Shown here: positions 1 to 12,429 of the stretch, piece after piece
Position numbering within the stretch: the first letter of the stretch is position 1
Layout: each line of letters opens with the position of its first letter
Origin: Batillaria attramentaria
Taxonomy: Eukaryota > Mollusca > Gastropoda > Batillariidae
Assembly (NCBI GenBank): GCA_018292915.2
Contig: JACVVK020000034.1
Location: 2,634,501-2,698,500 of the forward strand
Length of the DNA: 64,000 nt
Direction: 5' to 3'
Translations under genes and position numbers: made by a program
Notes under the pieces: model-generated
Database searches by the model: none
What the model saw: the letters and a program-made list of their open reading frames with translations, nothing else
What the model was told of the DNA's origin: nothing

Positions 1-493
1 AACATGGCGGACAGTGCATCTTCAATCGGTTTGTCACCGAGCACAGCTGTGTTCACTGTTCAGTTTTGTAGTTAGTAGACACACCGAGCGCAACGACTGT
101 GATGTGCACATGTGTGTTTCGCGCGCTGTGCCCAGTTAAGAGCAGGCTTTAATGTGACCATGGTGTTACAAGGACGATCTAAGCTGTCGATGTGGTCTTG
201 CAACTCTTTGAACCCTAGCTCCATACGGCACTCCTCACTGATGGCTTGCACGTGAACAACGTAACTAGGTCATCGATATCACTCTCATATGACCGCTTAA
301 TTACAGACGAAAACAATAGTTTTGTTTACTCGGTGCATGTTTTTGCATCCGTTACATCCGTAATTAGTTTTTCTCTGTGTGCTTGGATATCGAAGTTTAA
401 TGTTTCGTTTGACATTTCCTTCCTTCTGCATCAGATTCGTGGTGACAAACAGAACAGTTTATTTTTAAAACTGATGACAAGGGATGCAACACT

Positions 494-498
<5 letters not shown>

Positions 499-590
<92 letters not shown>

Positions 591-609
591 ACTGACTGAC
601 TGACTGACT
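499..609. repeat. Composite microsatellite (CA)n(GA)n(GACT)n
   Basis: Three successive simple repeats with short junctions; the open frame through it is an artefact. Confidence 0.97.
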
Positions 610-1017
610 AAAACTTTATTTTCCAAGGATGACAAGGATGAGACAATAGACGCACAGGTCTCTCTTACTATCTGTCCTTGCTACACTAATAAAACGCACA
701 AAATGTATCAGGACAAGAGAGAGAGAGAGAGAGCATTTAGGCGGCAAGGGATTGAAAGAAATCGTAGAGATGACGTCGCACATTCTATTTATAGCGTTCA
801 GTTCACCCAACCAAATCACATTGACGCTAGTTATTGTATGGGCCACCTTGTGACAGCCGTGACCAGCGAAGGATGGAGCGTGAAATGACTGGAACCCTAC
901 AGCTTTATTGGATCTTCGCTAAATGTTACTCAGCACCCCTGGTTCCACCGTTTATAACCAACCTGTCCTGAAACTTGTCATGCAAAAGATCCTGCCCTAA
1001 AGCGGTCACCTCTCCTG

Positions 1018-1175
1018 GTGGTTCTGCATTAGATGTCTTTGCCCTTTGTACCTCCAACACCTCTTCTGGAGGTTCTGCATTAGATATGTTTGCCCTTTGT
1101 ACCTCCAGCCATCTCTCCTCAGTGGTGGTTCTGCATTAGATGTCTTTGCCCTTTGTGCCTTCAGCCAGAACAGTC
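1018..1175. repeat. Three-unit tandem repeat (51-56 bp)
   Basis: GGTTCTGCATTAGAT followed by TTTGCCCTTTGTACCTCCA occurs three times, starting near 1018, 1070 and 1126. Confidence 0.9.
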
Positions 1176-2218
1176 GAACGTGGGCAGTACTTTGTGGGCT
1201 GGATGAACTCCCCCCGCTGGTGTTACAAACCCCACCGTGACGATTTCATTTGTTTGCACCGGCAGTCGAAGGGAATAAAAACGCCCGTGTCTTGATGTTA
1301 GTGGCTTTACCGTCATCGTTTATACACAGTCGGGTCCGGCAGTGCACGGTCTTCCCCCCATCTCTCCAACCACGGTAACTCACTAACTCCGTAATTGCTC
1401 CGAGTTTTGTGGTAGATGCCGAGTTATGACAAATAAAAATGATCATGGGAATGAAGATGTCTGTGTTTTTGGCTCCCCTCTGAGACTATAATCGCAGCAG
1501 GCTCCCTGCTGTATTCATGATGAGAAAAGTTTTAATGTCCATTTCAGCTCGGTTTCTTTGGCTAATGGACCCATTTTTCACAACCTGCAACTGTTTCGTC
1601 GCGACAAAGTGAAATTTTCTGCCGACGTTTTCAAAACAGCGGGATGCTTATGGGGGCGTGTGTGCGTGTGTGTGCCAGTTCTGTTAACAGAAAAAAAACT
1701 CCTAAAGCCCCCCCCCCTTCCCCCCTCCCTTTAAAAAAAACCTGGAGTGTTCAGAGTGTCTCTTTTTCTTGGCAAAAAGCAGTATAGAAATCGACAGACA
1801 GTTTTACTGAATCGCCTAAACTTTTTTATATCTAGCAGCCGTTCGAGAGTATTTCTCTAGACAGGACGCATTTTGCAGACCGGGCGCAGCCAATGATTAA
1901 CGGCGAGACAGCGGAAAAGTCTCCATGCTGGATGTGTTTATTACGTGCCACGCGATAGGTCAGCTTCAGTTCCAGGATATATGACAGTCAGGTGGCCCCA
2001 CAAACATCCCTCGGCAAAGGCTGCTTCCGTCTATACATGAAGCTACACACGTGTATTGCAACTTTCTAAAGTATCCAAGTTCGGCTATTTGTACTAGGGG
2101 TAATATCGTTCACGGCCAGAATATACGACAACCAGGTGGGCCGCTAGTTTTGTAATTGAAAGCTGGTTGTCTCTGTCTAGTTTGTCTACACCAAGGGGGG
2201 TAAACGAAATGGACCGAC

Positions 2219-2360
2219 GAGCGTTTTTCCGGTGTCCTGTCGCTTCCAAATCATAGCACCCTAATTTGGAGTTTTTCCAACGGCATCTTTCTTTAAAAAA
2301 AAAAAAATCATCAGTCGCACCGGAAAAACGCTTTGTGATTTCCGGTGGTCGGTTGGAAAG
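2219..2360 (+). repeat. GAGCGTTTCCGGTG element, copy A
   Basis: GAGCGTTTTTCCGGTG (2219-2234) is answered by the inverted GCACCGGAAAAACGC near 2317-2333. The inside (CATAGCACC, GAGTTTTTCCAACGGCA) aligns with copy B, as does the right part ATTTCCGGTGGTCGGTTGG. Confidence 0.6.
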
Positions 2361-3041
2361 ACTGTCTGTCTGTCTATGCTTATATTTCAAAATAACGGTT
2401 AAAACTGAGAGTACACGTATTAGAAACCTTTAAATCGGCAGAGCACCGCAAAAACGCCCATCCCTTTTTTTTTTTTTTACGCCGCCCCCCCCCCCCCCCC
2501 CCCCCCCCCTTCCCCTTCCCCGTGGAGAGTGAAAGCTAGTTGTCTTGTCTAGGTTTGCCGGCTTACACGACCAACGCTACCCATTCCCTTTTCGCTTGTT
2601 GCTCTGTGAGGTCATCCAATGCTGCATCCATTTACCGCAAACCGCCTCCAGTTTGTTTTGACAGTGCCCGCGATACTCGGAGCCCAGCTTCAAAGCCGGG
2701 CAGAAACTTCAGGGTCTGGCGCTGATTACCTGGCTTTGAGTTGACAGCTTGAACCCTGGGGGTTACGGATGAATTTTGATAAGAAGACGATGTTTCAGTG
2801 AAACAGGCCATACTGCAGGTACACAAAGGTACAGTCAGGTTCAGCTGCTGAACAGATGAGTTCACGTCAGCAACGGAGGATAGAATTCAGGATTCCTAAG
2901 ATAAAATCTATTGTAATTAGGGGGAAAAGAAAACTACACAAAATGGTTCCTGTCGCAAGAAGACTAAGAGTTGTTGCTACGAAAAATAGACACGAAGGTC
3001 TTAACTGGAGGTTGATTACTTGTATAATACTATATTGTACC

Positions 3042-3043
<2 letters not shown>

Positions 3044-3086
<43 letters not shown>
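3044..3086. repeat. (CT)n microsatellite
   Basis: Uninterrupted dinucleotide tract of about 43 bp. Confidence 0.97.
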
Positions 3087-3092
<6 letters not shown>

Positions 3093-3773
3093 GGAATCGG
3101 TGTGTTGAAAATGTCAAGTCATGCCTTTGTGGTGCAGCTACTAAAAAGTTTATCAGCAGTAGAGCACTCGAGAGTTGCTGATTTCTCCGCCCATACATCG
3201 TGGGCGCTCAAGATTTGCTGCTGTATTTTGCTACCAACTCGGGGGCAGTGATTGAGGGAAGGGGCAAGCCCCCATTTGTACCTTACCTGGAGAGGCGTGT
3301 AGAGTGCGCTCTGCTTCATAAATCTTCACAACGACTCCACGGGGAGCTTACCTGTCAGGTGTTGCGACCCTCACCTGGCCGGCCAGGGCCCATAACTGCC
3401 CTTCAACGCCCACAGGGGGTGCAGTCCCCTTCCAACAGTTGTCTTGGTGGTCAGGTATGAAGATGGTTCGGGTTATGGCGTGAGGTATAAAGACAGGGCC
3501 GAGGTTTAGTGCCGCTACGTTTAGCCCCCTTCGCAGTAAAATTTAATCTGGACAAGACTGGTGAGACTTCGGAGCCGGACCAGAAGCCCGGGAGCATTTC
3601 TGGAATAGGTCTGTGGTGACACATGAGACCTCCCCCCTCCCCTCCACCCCGCGCATTTTTTGTTCATGATTTATACTCATTTTTTGTGCGTGTATCTGGA
3701 TCTAGTTTGGTCAGATCAGCGTTGTTTTTTTGTGGTTGTTTTTTGGGGCTGTTTTTTTGTTTTTTGTTTTTTT

Positions 3774-3774
<1 letters not shown>

Positions 3775-3841
<67 letters not shown>
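3775..3841. repeat. (CA)n microsatellite
   Basis: About 67 bp pure CA after a T-rich stretch. Confidence 0.97.
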
Positions 3842-3845
<4 letters not shown>

Positions 3846-5180
3846 TGGACTTCATTGGGAGACCTGGCAATTATGACTAATATTTTTGCCAGTGACTGGC
3901 GGTTGGCCTAATTCTTCCGTCACCTTTTCTGGCCAATCGTTCCAAAAAAAAAAAAAAAACCCAAGGCGTCTGACTTAGGCGGCAGAAGTGGCGACACATC
4001 ACCTGTACCACGGTCTCAGTCATAAAGCCCTGAGTTACCTGCGCTAGAACTGGAACAGACGCTGAAGTGTCATACTCCAGAGGCTTCAGTAGAACCAGAT
4101 GAAGGCTCTTAGCCCCTCAACCCCAGTCCTCTTTTTTTTATAACTTGGTGCCTCACGTCAAGTCAAAACTGTTCACGTCTACCGGTATACGGGCGTCAGT
4201 TGTGGAGCGGGAAGTCGTGGTTATGATTGTGTTTGTGAAACCCTGCGCTCCACTGACGGCACCGGTCGGGGGGTATGGAGGTCAAGGGGCTATCGAGAAG
4301 TTCTGAATGGCGCGCGCCAGTAAATTATGAGACGTGAAGTGGGGAAGATGGCAGCACAAAGCCGCCGTCACAACCACCGACCAGAGGACACGGTCACTGC
4401 GCCCACCTGGTCCTGGTCCGCTTCGGTTTTGGAACGCCGGACCTCCTGTCACAGAGCCTGTCAGTTGTGTATTGACAATGATAATATTGAAGTCTGGCTG
4501 TGCCGGACGTGACAACATTTATCTCTGTGGCCCCTGGGTCTCCCCCTCTACACTACAGCACTTGTCTCGCTGAATGCGAGAGGAAGCGCTGTACTACAGG
4601 GGAAAGGGGTAGTTGAAGTTTAATTCACTTGCCCGCCCCCTCCTCCTCTTGTGGGTAGAGTGAATGAGAGAAGGAATGAATGACTGACGGAGTGAATGAA
4701 TGTGTCCCTCCCGCTATGCCAGATCTCCGTGGCCGATTGTTGCTCGTGGGGAGGTGCTGTATGGCGATAGTCACGTGGGAGAGGAACAGAGAGGGAGAGG
4801 GCAATGCAAGGTGTCATTTCAAACTCAGTCAAAGACGCGAAGAAATGGACCGGCACAGTACTTTTAACCCCTGCGGGTCGTGTGACAATAGCAGAATACA
4901 GCGAGTCTAGAACCCGCTCGTTCAATGGCCATGTTAGTCATTGTGGCGATACTTGAAGCACCTGTGCTCGATGGAGATCAAGAGTGACAAGCTCTTGATC
5001 GATTGTCGAGGGAGAATGAAGAAGTTAGAGGTGGTTGTAAGTTGTATTGAAAGCGAAGCTGACTCGGTACGTGTCCACCTTTCATTCACTATGACCAGGC
5101 ATGATTCTGTTAATATGAGTCCTTTATGTCTATAACATTGCGGCTACGTATGACTGGGCGAGACAGAGAACTCTTTATTT

Positions 5181-5181
5181 T

Positions 5182-5215
<34 letters not shown>
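5181..5215. repeat. (GA)n microsatellite
   Basis: Nearly pure GA, one GGG interruption. Confidence 0.95.
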
Positions 5216-5216
<1 letters not shown>

Positions 5217-6002
5217 CCAGCCAGATCCTTGGACTTGCCAGTCTCTGGCACCACCAGACAGCACGTACTAAGCACGGTTAGCAAACTTTGAGCTGAGCTT
5301 AGGCAGGAACTTTCAATAACATAAGACATTGTCATCGTTGACTAGACGAAAATTGTAAGTTTTCACGTGCACACCTCAAACTTACGTGGAGTTAAAATGA
5401 AGTATGGGCGCATGAATTGTAACACAAATTAAAGCACTTTCATTGAGCACGTGCGCACGCCGCATCCAGCCAGACGCGAATACTTTCACTTTTATTCTAT
5501 TTCCGTCGTAACGATTCATCACCCGCTGCGCCCCTAGTCACGACAGTCGGCGTACAGGTTAGGAACGACAAGAAAGAAGGGATTACCTAATCCTAATGGC
5601 TCCCAGCACCATCGGTCATGTTTGGCCTCTGTGTTGTTCATTAAACGTGTATATTCCAAGATTTCTTGGCTTCACTCAAGACAACTGAATGTTTTGGAAC
5701 AGTTGCGTTCGTGCGTTCGCCTGTACGCTCTAAATAGACTGTCTCAATTATTAGTTTAGCTCTAAATGCGATACACTGCCGCCCGCAAGGTGTGCGAGAG
5801 AAAGTTCAAATGGCCTGAAGTCTTTCTACTACCCAGCGGTTGGCCGCAACACTTGACTTAGCTGACCCCACGATTTTTATGCTGTCTGTTGGCTCGGTGC
5901 CAGCTTATGAGATGCTGTCACTGTGCAGGTGACGACTGAAGTGGTACGATGCTAGACATTACAAAAGAGCGCGCAACGATTTCTCGGGGCGTAGTCAAAA
6001 TA

Positions 6003-6160
6003 AGCGTGGGTATTTCCGGTGCTGTTCTGCTTCAACATAGCACCGTCAAGACAGAGTCTTTCCAAACAGCAGCACCGAGTTTTTTTTTCCATAATTCAAA
6101 TTTGTGTAGCACTGAGTGTTTCCAACGGTCGGATTTCGGTCAGTCGGCTTGAAAGAAAGG
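6003..6160 (+). repeat. GAGCGTTTCCGGTG element, copy B
   Basis: TTTCCGGTGCTGTTCTGCTT, CATAGCACCGTC, AGAGTCTTTCCAAACAGCA and, further right, GGATTTCGGTCAGTCGGCTT align in order with copy A over about 155 bp. Confidence 0.6.
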
Positions 6161-6221
6161 GTCCTTTTATGAACTAGACAATGGTTTTGACAAGCGCGCT
6201 ACCACACTCCATGCTCATATT

Positions 6222-6410
6222 AGGCAGATTTAGTAGGACTTCGCTGAGCATCGTAACCCATTTACATGTAAATTAGGCTCACACGGCAGAGGCCGCGAGC
6301 TGCTAACGCGCTGCGATTGGCTAATGGCACCCGTAACGTGCCTAACTTGTATGCAAATGGGTTACGCTGCTCAGCGAAGTCCACCGTACGAAGTCCTGCT
6401 AAATCCGCCT
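6222..6410. mobile_element. MITE-like foldback element (189 bp)
   Basis: The left arm 6222-6278 starts AGGCAGATTTAGTAGGACTT and ends in TTAGGC. The right arm 6340-6410 starts GCCTAAC and ends AAGTCCTGCTAAATCCGCCT. The arms are inverted repeats of about 57 bp at high identity, except that the right arm has an extra ~14 bp in which GAAGTCC.CCGTAC is repeated. The 61-bp spacer is GC-rich. No clear target-site duplication and no coding capacity. Confidence 0.8.
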
Positions 6411-6937
6411 GTTATTTCAAACACATCGTTTTCCGTGAGAATAATCATTGTCAAAGCTTTTCAGTGAAGCGGAGTAGCCCCGTACATCTTGACTGCACCC
6501 CCGTGGACTTGTGAGCTCAAAATTGTTAGAACATACACCTTTACATTTAAAGGGCCTGACGGTCCCGGTTTAACCGTGTCCACGGTCCTCTCGCCACAGA
6601 AGCACTGGCGGGAGACTAGATGCGGGTCCCCATTAGCCGTGATTTATTGGTCGTTAGACGTGCAAGGTGTAGAACACGGCTCGGAGGTGACAGTTGGATT
6701 TGCTGAACGCTGTGCTTGGTCCTCACAGTCGTGGTGATGGCGGGGTTCTTGGTTTATTTCGGGTCTGTAGGTGCGGCGGGGGGGGGGGGGGGGGGGGGTT
6801 CAAAGACTGAAAGTGGACTACTGTCTGTGTAGACAACAATGTACAGTCTTGCATAGTCTGATTCTCTGTCTGTCTCACTGACTCTCTTATGAAGCCTGAC
6901 CGTCTGACGTCAGCTGCCTGTACCGTTGTAAAATAAA

Positions 6938-7028
<91 letters not shown>
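6938..7028. repeat. Composite microsatellite (CT)n(CA)n
   Basis: CT run passes directly into CA. A poly-G run lies at 6779-6798. Confidence 0.97.
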
Positions 7029-7030
<2 letters not shown>

Positions 7031-7277
7031 CTTTGCTGACGTGCTCTAAATGGCACGCCTTTGTGCAGAACAGCAGTGCAACCACAGGTGTTTCATTCGT
7101 AACTAAGGTCCTAGAATAGCAAACACGCCGACAAACAGTGGAAATAACGTTACTGGAAATTGCCATTCCCATTTATTATTACATATATTATTATTATTAT
7201 TATTAATTTAGTTATGATGCTAAATGTGTGCACTTGAAAACAGGTCCCCTCCCCTCAGAAAGAGAGGGGGAGGGAGG

Positions 7278-7452
7278 GGGGTGGGTCGGTGGGTTTGAGT
7301 GTTGCGTCCTTTTCCATCACGTACAGGTGATGTCAAAACGGGGGCAACGAGAAAAAGGCCAGCACAAATATGTGGCCCCAGTCGGGATTCGAACTCACGA
7401 CCTGCATGAGCATTGGGAGTCCAACGCTCTACCATTCGGCCATCTCGGCTCC

Positions 7453-7454
<2 letters not shown>
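7278..7454 (-). mobile_element. Main-family tRNA-derived SINE, near full length
   Basis: Reading the minus strand: a tRNA-like head with A box GGCCGAATGGTAGAGC and B box GAGTTCGAATCCCGAC, a body with GGCCACATATTTGTGCTGGC, and a tail of GGACG...CAAAC followed by CCCACCGACCC. It ends directly against a (GA)n run, which hides any target-site duplication. Confidence 0.9.
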
Positions 7455-7490
<36 letters not shown>

Positions 7491-7897
7491 ATAAAAAAAG
7501 GACATGGGTTCTGTGTTAGCACTTGCGTCTGTGTGTGTGTAGGGATTGGCAGGCAGCATCTTATTAATCATCACAACGTGGTATTTTGGCGCTCCGCGTC
7601 AGCCGTACCTTGACGTGCAGTGTCCCCTTTCCGATGTTCCTGTCAGCCAGTTGTCATGGCGCCGGGTCTAATGGTTACCTGTGCTGCCACCTGGCGGCAA
7701 ACATAGCCAGTGCTGATCGGAAACACCAGGGGAGGTAACAATCGCTACCTCTGTTCACACCTTGTGCCGATATGTGTAGCTTGTGTTAGCTATACCGTGT
7801 TCTGTTTCCCAATGAATTCGCGGTGGCGCTGTGGGTTTGGTGGGTTAGATGGCGGTTTTTGTAGAGGTGTTGACTAGGAACATGATGTTCGTTGAAG

Positions 7898-7898
<1 letters not shown>

Positions 7899-7983
<85 letters not shown>
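7899..7983. repeat. Composite microsatellite (CT)n(GT)n
   Basis: CT run passes directly into GT. Confidence 0.97.
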
Positions 7984-7985
<2 letters not shown>

Positions 7986-8756
7986 TGTCGCAGACGTTTT
8001 TATTGCTTATCTTATCGGTTTGGCAGGTGGTTAGTCGACATCCGTAGTTTGAATTTCTCCCTTCCTGGGCAGCAAACTTTTGCAAAGACGGAGGAACCCC
8101 ATGACTGAAATTTGAACACAAGCCCTTTCCTTCTTCAGCTAAACAGCTTTTGACTTTTCAGACCACAAGCACCTAGTCCGACAACCGTTGTTTCATGTAG
8201 CGCCTGTCTCCACGAGCAAGACCCGGTACAACCGTCACATGTTCCGCCTCATCACGAGCTACAGATTAAAAACCGTTGGCCAGCCACCGAGTGTACAAAC
8301 CGTCTGGGTGGCAGGCTCATTTTTCACCACCGTGCCAACGCCTCCCTCGACATACCTGGCTTTTACCTGGCTGTTACCTGCAGATTAGCGCGCCCGTTCC
8401 CCTGGATCAGCCCACAATGGAGCACTGGGACCTTCTGTCCTGCAGATCCCCCGTCTCCTGTTGCCGTAAGACTAGGTTTGTGTGGGCTCGTGTCTAATTT
8501 CTCACACAACTGACACTGCTGCTCTTATTTTCTAGAGAGAAAAAAAATCAGTTCGGGACTCATTGTCAGATCCCGGGTTCGGCAAGCCAGTGAGGTATTA
8601 CTGGAAGAGGAAATGAAAAGACTTCCGATCCCCTTTTAACCTAGGGTACACAATGGTGGCAGATTACCACGCATAACCTCATGTGTGAAAGGGATTTTGG
8701 ACAGCTGTACCTCTCCAGATGACAACGTTGATGTCCTTATTTCTTGTCCATCTTTG

Positions 8757-8922
8757 GAAGTCGGGATAACCGAGTGGTAGAGCGTTGGACTTTCGATGCT
8801 CAGGTAGCGAGTTCGAATTTTCGGCTGGGGTGAGATATTTGTACACGCCCTTTCTCTTGTTGCCCCGTCTTTGGTGTCGCCCATAATATGCGGTGGAAGA
8901 GCACGTTAAAACCCTCAAACAG
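8757..8922 (+). mobile_element. Main-family tRNA-derived SINE, diverged
   Basis: The head CCGAGTGGTAGAGCGTTGGA and B box GAGTTCGAATTTTCGGCTGG are followed by the body TTGCCCCGTCTTTGGTGTCG and CACGTTAAAACCCTCAAAC. Several substitutions from the family make it an older copy. Confidence 0.85.
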
Positions 8923-8953
8923 CCGCTCACTCTTTTGTTCTCGAAGTCAGAGA

Positions 8954-9106
8954 AGCCGGGACAGCCGGGCTGGTCAGTTGAGCCTTGGATTTTCAGTGAT
9001 CGAGTTCAAATCCCAACTGGTATCCACCAATTACTCTGGCTTTGCTCAGTCTTCGATATCACCCTTGTCATATAGAAAAGGACGTTAAACTCGCGAACAA
9101 CCAACC
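8954..9106 (+). mobile_element. SINE of a related subfamily
   Basis: The head AGCCGGGACAGCCGGGCTGG is followed by a B-box-like GAGTTCAAATCCCAACTGG, a body CTTCGATATCACCC and an end GGACGTTAAACTCGCGAAC with CAACCAACC in place of the CACCC tail. It lies 31 bp after another copy in the same orientation. It looks like the same design with a different tail. Confidence 0.7.
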
Positions 9107-10441
9107 GATCTTGAATGCCAATTTTTAAACATGCTGTCCCTAAATTTCCTCCCATTTCCTAGAATTTGCGGATGGCACGAAGACGTTACTGTTTTGTGTG
9201 TGTCCTTTCAGACAGGTGCCACTGCGCTAGTACTTTGGGATTACCACGGTATGCTGCCAAAGTCTCATGTCAACGGAACCTTCGTTTTTTTAATAAAAAC
9301 GAAAAGACCCGGCCACCTGTGGAGGGCAGGGGGCCACAGAAATAACAAACCCGCACCGCCTGGGATCGATTCGCGAACCAATCCGAAGTCTGTCAGTGTG
9401 GTTGCCACTGTGTGCTCAGCCCCGACCAAGTCAACCACGGCTCTGTTAGCCAGCGGAAAAGGCAGGGCACCGCGATCATTTTTCACAATGCGGTCAAAAC
9501 ACTCATTTACATTCAAGGCACAGAGAGAAATTGAACTCCCCTTTGAAACTTAATTGGAAACTCGCTGCCTGTTCGTGCGCACGTGGATTTAACGCGAGCA
9601 ACAGATGCTTGTGCCTTGAGTAAAGGGACCCTCCCGCAGTCCCCACGCTGTTAGTATGAGGGGGGAAAAAGCATCATTTCCTGAGTGATATTTCAGAGTT
9701 GAAATATAGCAACTTGACTGCCTGTAAGTCCCCTGTGCTTCCTCTTTCCCCGCCCTTTGCTTGGGCCTCAGAAAACTGCATTTGGAGCCGGTGTTTGGAT
9801 GAAACAATCTTTCTTTCTCTCCCAGCTGCGCAAAGAGCGTTCAAACATTGACATTACGGCAGGCTCGGTAAAGAAAGCCTGACGAGGGCCAATAGAGCGC
9901 CAGTGTTGAGCAACAGATTCGGTCAACTTCTCGGGATCTGTCAGGCCCTTGGACAAATATTGCCTTCTCCCATTGCTGGACACGGGAGTCCTAGTGTCGT
10001 GGAGATCATATTTCACCACAAGAAAGGAGATCCATACACACTGGGCTTTTTGTTTAGACCACCCTCTCTCTCTGTCTCTCTCTCTCTCTCTCGTCGGTGA
10101 CGTGCAGGCGTTTCCGCGTTTTTGTCCGAGTTAGGGGTTCTTGGTGGAAAAGTCCAGATGATGACGTTTCTTGACTGACGGTTAGTGTTGGGTTTCGGTT
10201 GTCCAGCCCAGTAAGGTCTGTACGGTTCAACGGATGGGGGAAGGGGGTACAAGACGACAAACGCCAGTAAGCTTTACTACCTGACCCAGTTGAAGACGCA
10301 GTATATAATTATAATTTATGGCAATCTTCCACGTGTCAAGTGCGGGGCTTGAAACAGTCGCCAAGACAGTTAGACGGCTCGTTCGGTTGGCTAATCGCAA
10401 TCGTTTCACGCCCGAAGCTGGGAGCATGAAGCATGGCCGTA

Positions 10442-10619
10442 GGCGGGTAGGGTGGGTGGGTGTTTTGGGGTTTAACGTCTTTTTCCACCACATACGGGTG
10501 ATATCAAAGACGGGGCAACGATGAAAAAGCCAGCACAACATTTATCCCCAGCCGGGATACGAACTCACGACGCGAGCATGAGAAGTCCAACGCTCTACCA
10601 TTCGGCCACCCCGGCTTCC
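10442..10619 (-). mobile_element. Main-family tRNA-derived SINE, full length, imperfect TSD
   Basis: Minus-strand head, A and B boxes, body and CACCCACCC tail are all present. It is flanked by CATGGCCGTA (10432-10441) and CATGCCCGTA (10620-10629), a 9 of 10 target-site duplication. Confidence 0.92.
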
Positions 10620-11585
10620 CATGCCCGTAAGCAACGTGTACGGTCCACAAACTGTGACCACATAAGATTCTGGCGACCGTAGCCTCCCAGATCTTTGTAG
10701 TAATATACACATACACTCGTGTACGTACTAAATCCCAAAAAAAGTATTTCACACCAAGCTGTTGGATTTTGGTGACGGCATGAATGACCCATATTAGCCA
10801 GACAACATTGCCACAGTCACGCATAGTTCAGTTCAAGCTGACGGCTAGTTGCGTGTGACTGAAACTTGTCACCGCACGGCATGCCGATGGTATCGCTACC
10901 ATGTTAGCCAATCTTGCATACCTATTGGTGACACATGTACATGTTGTATTCGAACGTTGTTATATATACGTCCTCGGCGTGTCCGTAAGTGGATGCAATA
11001 ACAAGATAACGCGAGATGGATATCAGTTGGACCGGGATCACGAGTAAAGGGTAAGCTGGCAAGATACCCCAGGATATATCACTCTAGATTGCTGATCACT
11101 GTGGGTTGAACAGGGTCAGGAGTACCGCATCATCAGCCTCTAGCGGCGCTGCCGTGTGGCGAGATGTATGTCAAGTGTCAACCAGCTCGTCTGTGGCGCT
11201 GGCTAGTCTGTGCTTATGAGATTAGATCACGCCACCCACTACCCACAATTACCCCCCCCCCCCCACCACCACCACCACCACCACCCTAGTCACCTCGATG
11301 GGGTATTCATCAGGCTGTGAAGGATGGGATGTGGTGGGGCAGGATTTAGTCAGTGTGTCATTGTCGGCGTGCTCGGCATTCTCCGGTTATTATGGGGTGA
11401 GATGTCCGTGCCTAGTATTACGCGAATAGTGGGTGCTATTACATATATATGGTGGTGGGGGTTGGGGGAGGGGGGTGTTGGGGGGTAGTGCACCTGAGTT
11501 GAGTCACGGTTGGCTTTTGTGTTAGACATCAAGTTTCAGACATCAAGTTTCAAACAGTCGCAAAGAAAAACCAAAACCAAACGTC

Positions 11586-11635
11586 CCCCCCCCCCCACAC
11601 ACACACTACACTACACTACACTACACTACACTGCA

Positions 11636-11682
<47 letters not shown>
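11586..11682. repeat. poly-C, (ACTAC)n and (CA)n tract
   Basis: A C run, then about seven ACTAC pentamers, then CA. Confidence 0.95.
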
Positions 11683-11685
<3 letters not shown>

Positions 11686-11789
11686 GCAAGATTTGACAGG
11701 GTGATTTCCCGCTGATCTCCCTTGAATAGACAGAGTGTACCGAATGAATCTTTGGTTTAAATCGAAAAGAGTGCACCAGACTAATGATA

Positions 11790-12070
11790 CAGGGGTTACG
11801 TGACCTAGACTAGAGCGTCAGGAGGGTACGATGCACCCCGGGATATATCCAAAAATAATACACGATCAACCTAAAATGTATACACGGTCATGTGACCTAG
11901 TGCCTCGTCAGAAATAACACATGGGTTACGTGACCTAGTGCGCCGCCCGGGATATCGCTAAAAATAATAAGCGGTCAACGAAAATAATACAGGGTTACGT
12001 GACCTAGTGCGTCAGGGAAGGGTTGTCTTGCAGGGATACATCCACAAATAATACACGGTCATGTGACCCG
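11790..12070. repeat. Degenerate minisatellite with five GGTYAYGTGACC sites
   Basis: GGTTACGTGACC occurs at 11794, 11924 and 11993, and GGTCATGTGACC at 11886 and 12057, each in a shared context of AATAATACA, CCTAGTGCG and GGGATATATCC. Spacing is irregular (38-92 bp). Confidence 0.85.
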
Positions 12071-12370
12071 AGTGCTTTGGGGGAAAGGGATGCACGCAGA
12101 AATGGGTCGATAGTTTACGTGCACCCCAGATTGATTGGGAGGGATGGTAAAGAACACCCCGCTGTGGTGAATAATTTCCTTTCATGCATTTTACAGCAGC
12201 CCTGCGTGGGGTGACGAACAATGGGAAAATTATGCATGTTTACGACCAGCCTGTTACTCACTCGTTGGCAACTGGAAGACAAGGGTAAAGCACTAATGAA
12301 AATTAGCGTGCTTGCGGGATCCTGCGGCATCTTCAAGCACTGAGGAGAACAGGGGAAATTTGTCATATTC

Positions 12371-12424
12371 GCGCGCGCGCGCGCGCGAGAGAGAGAGAGA
12401 CAGAGACGGACAGAGAGAGAGAGA
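12371..12424. repeat. (GC)n(GA)n tract
   Basis: Alternating GC of about 16 bp followed by imperfect GA; the GC part is a strong Z-DNA candidate. Confidence 0.92.
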
Positions 12425-12429
12425 GGCAC

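Noticed and set aside
9340..9400. B-box-like GGTTCGCGAATCGATCCC on the minus strand
   Set aside because: No A box at the right distance and no shared body with the SINEs.
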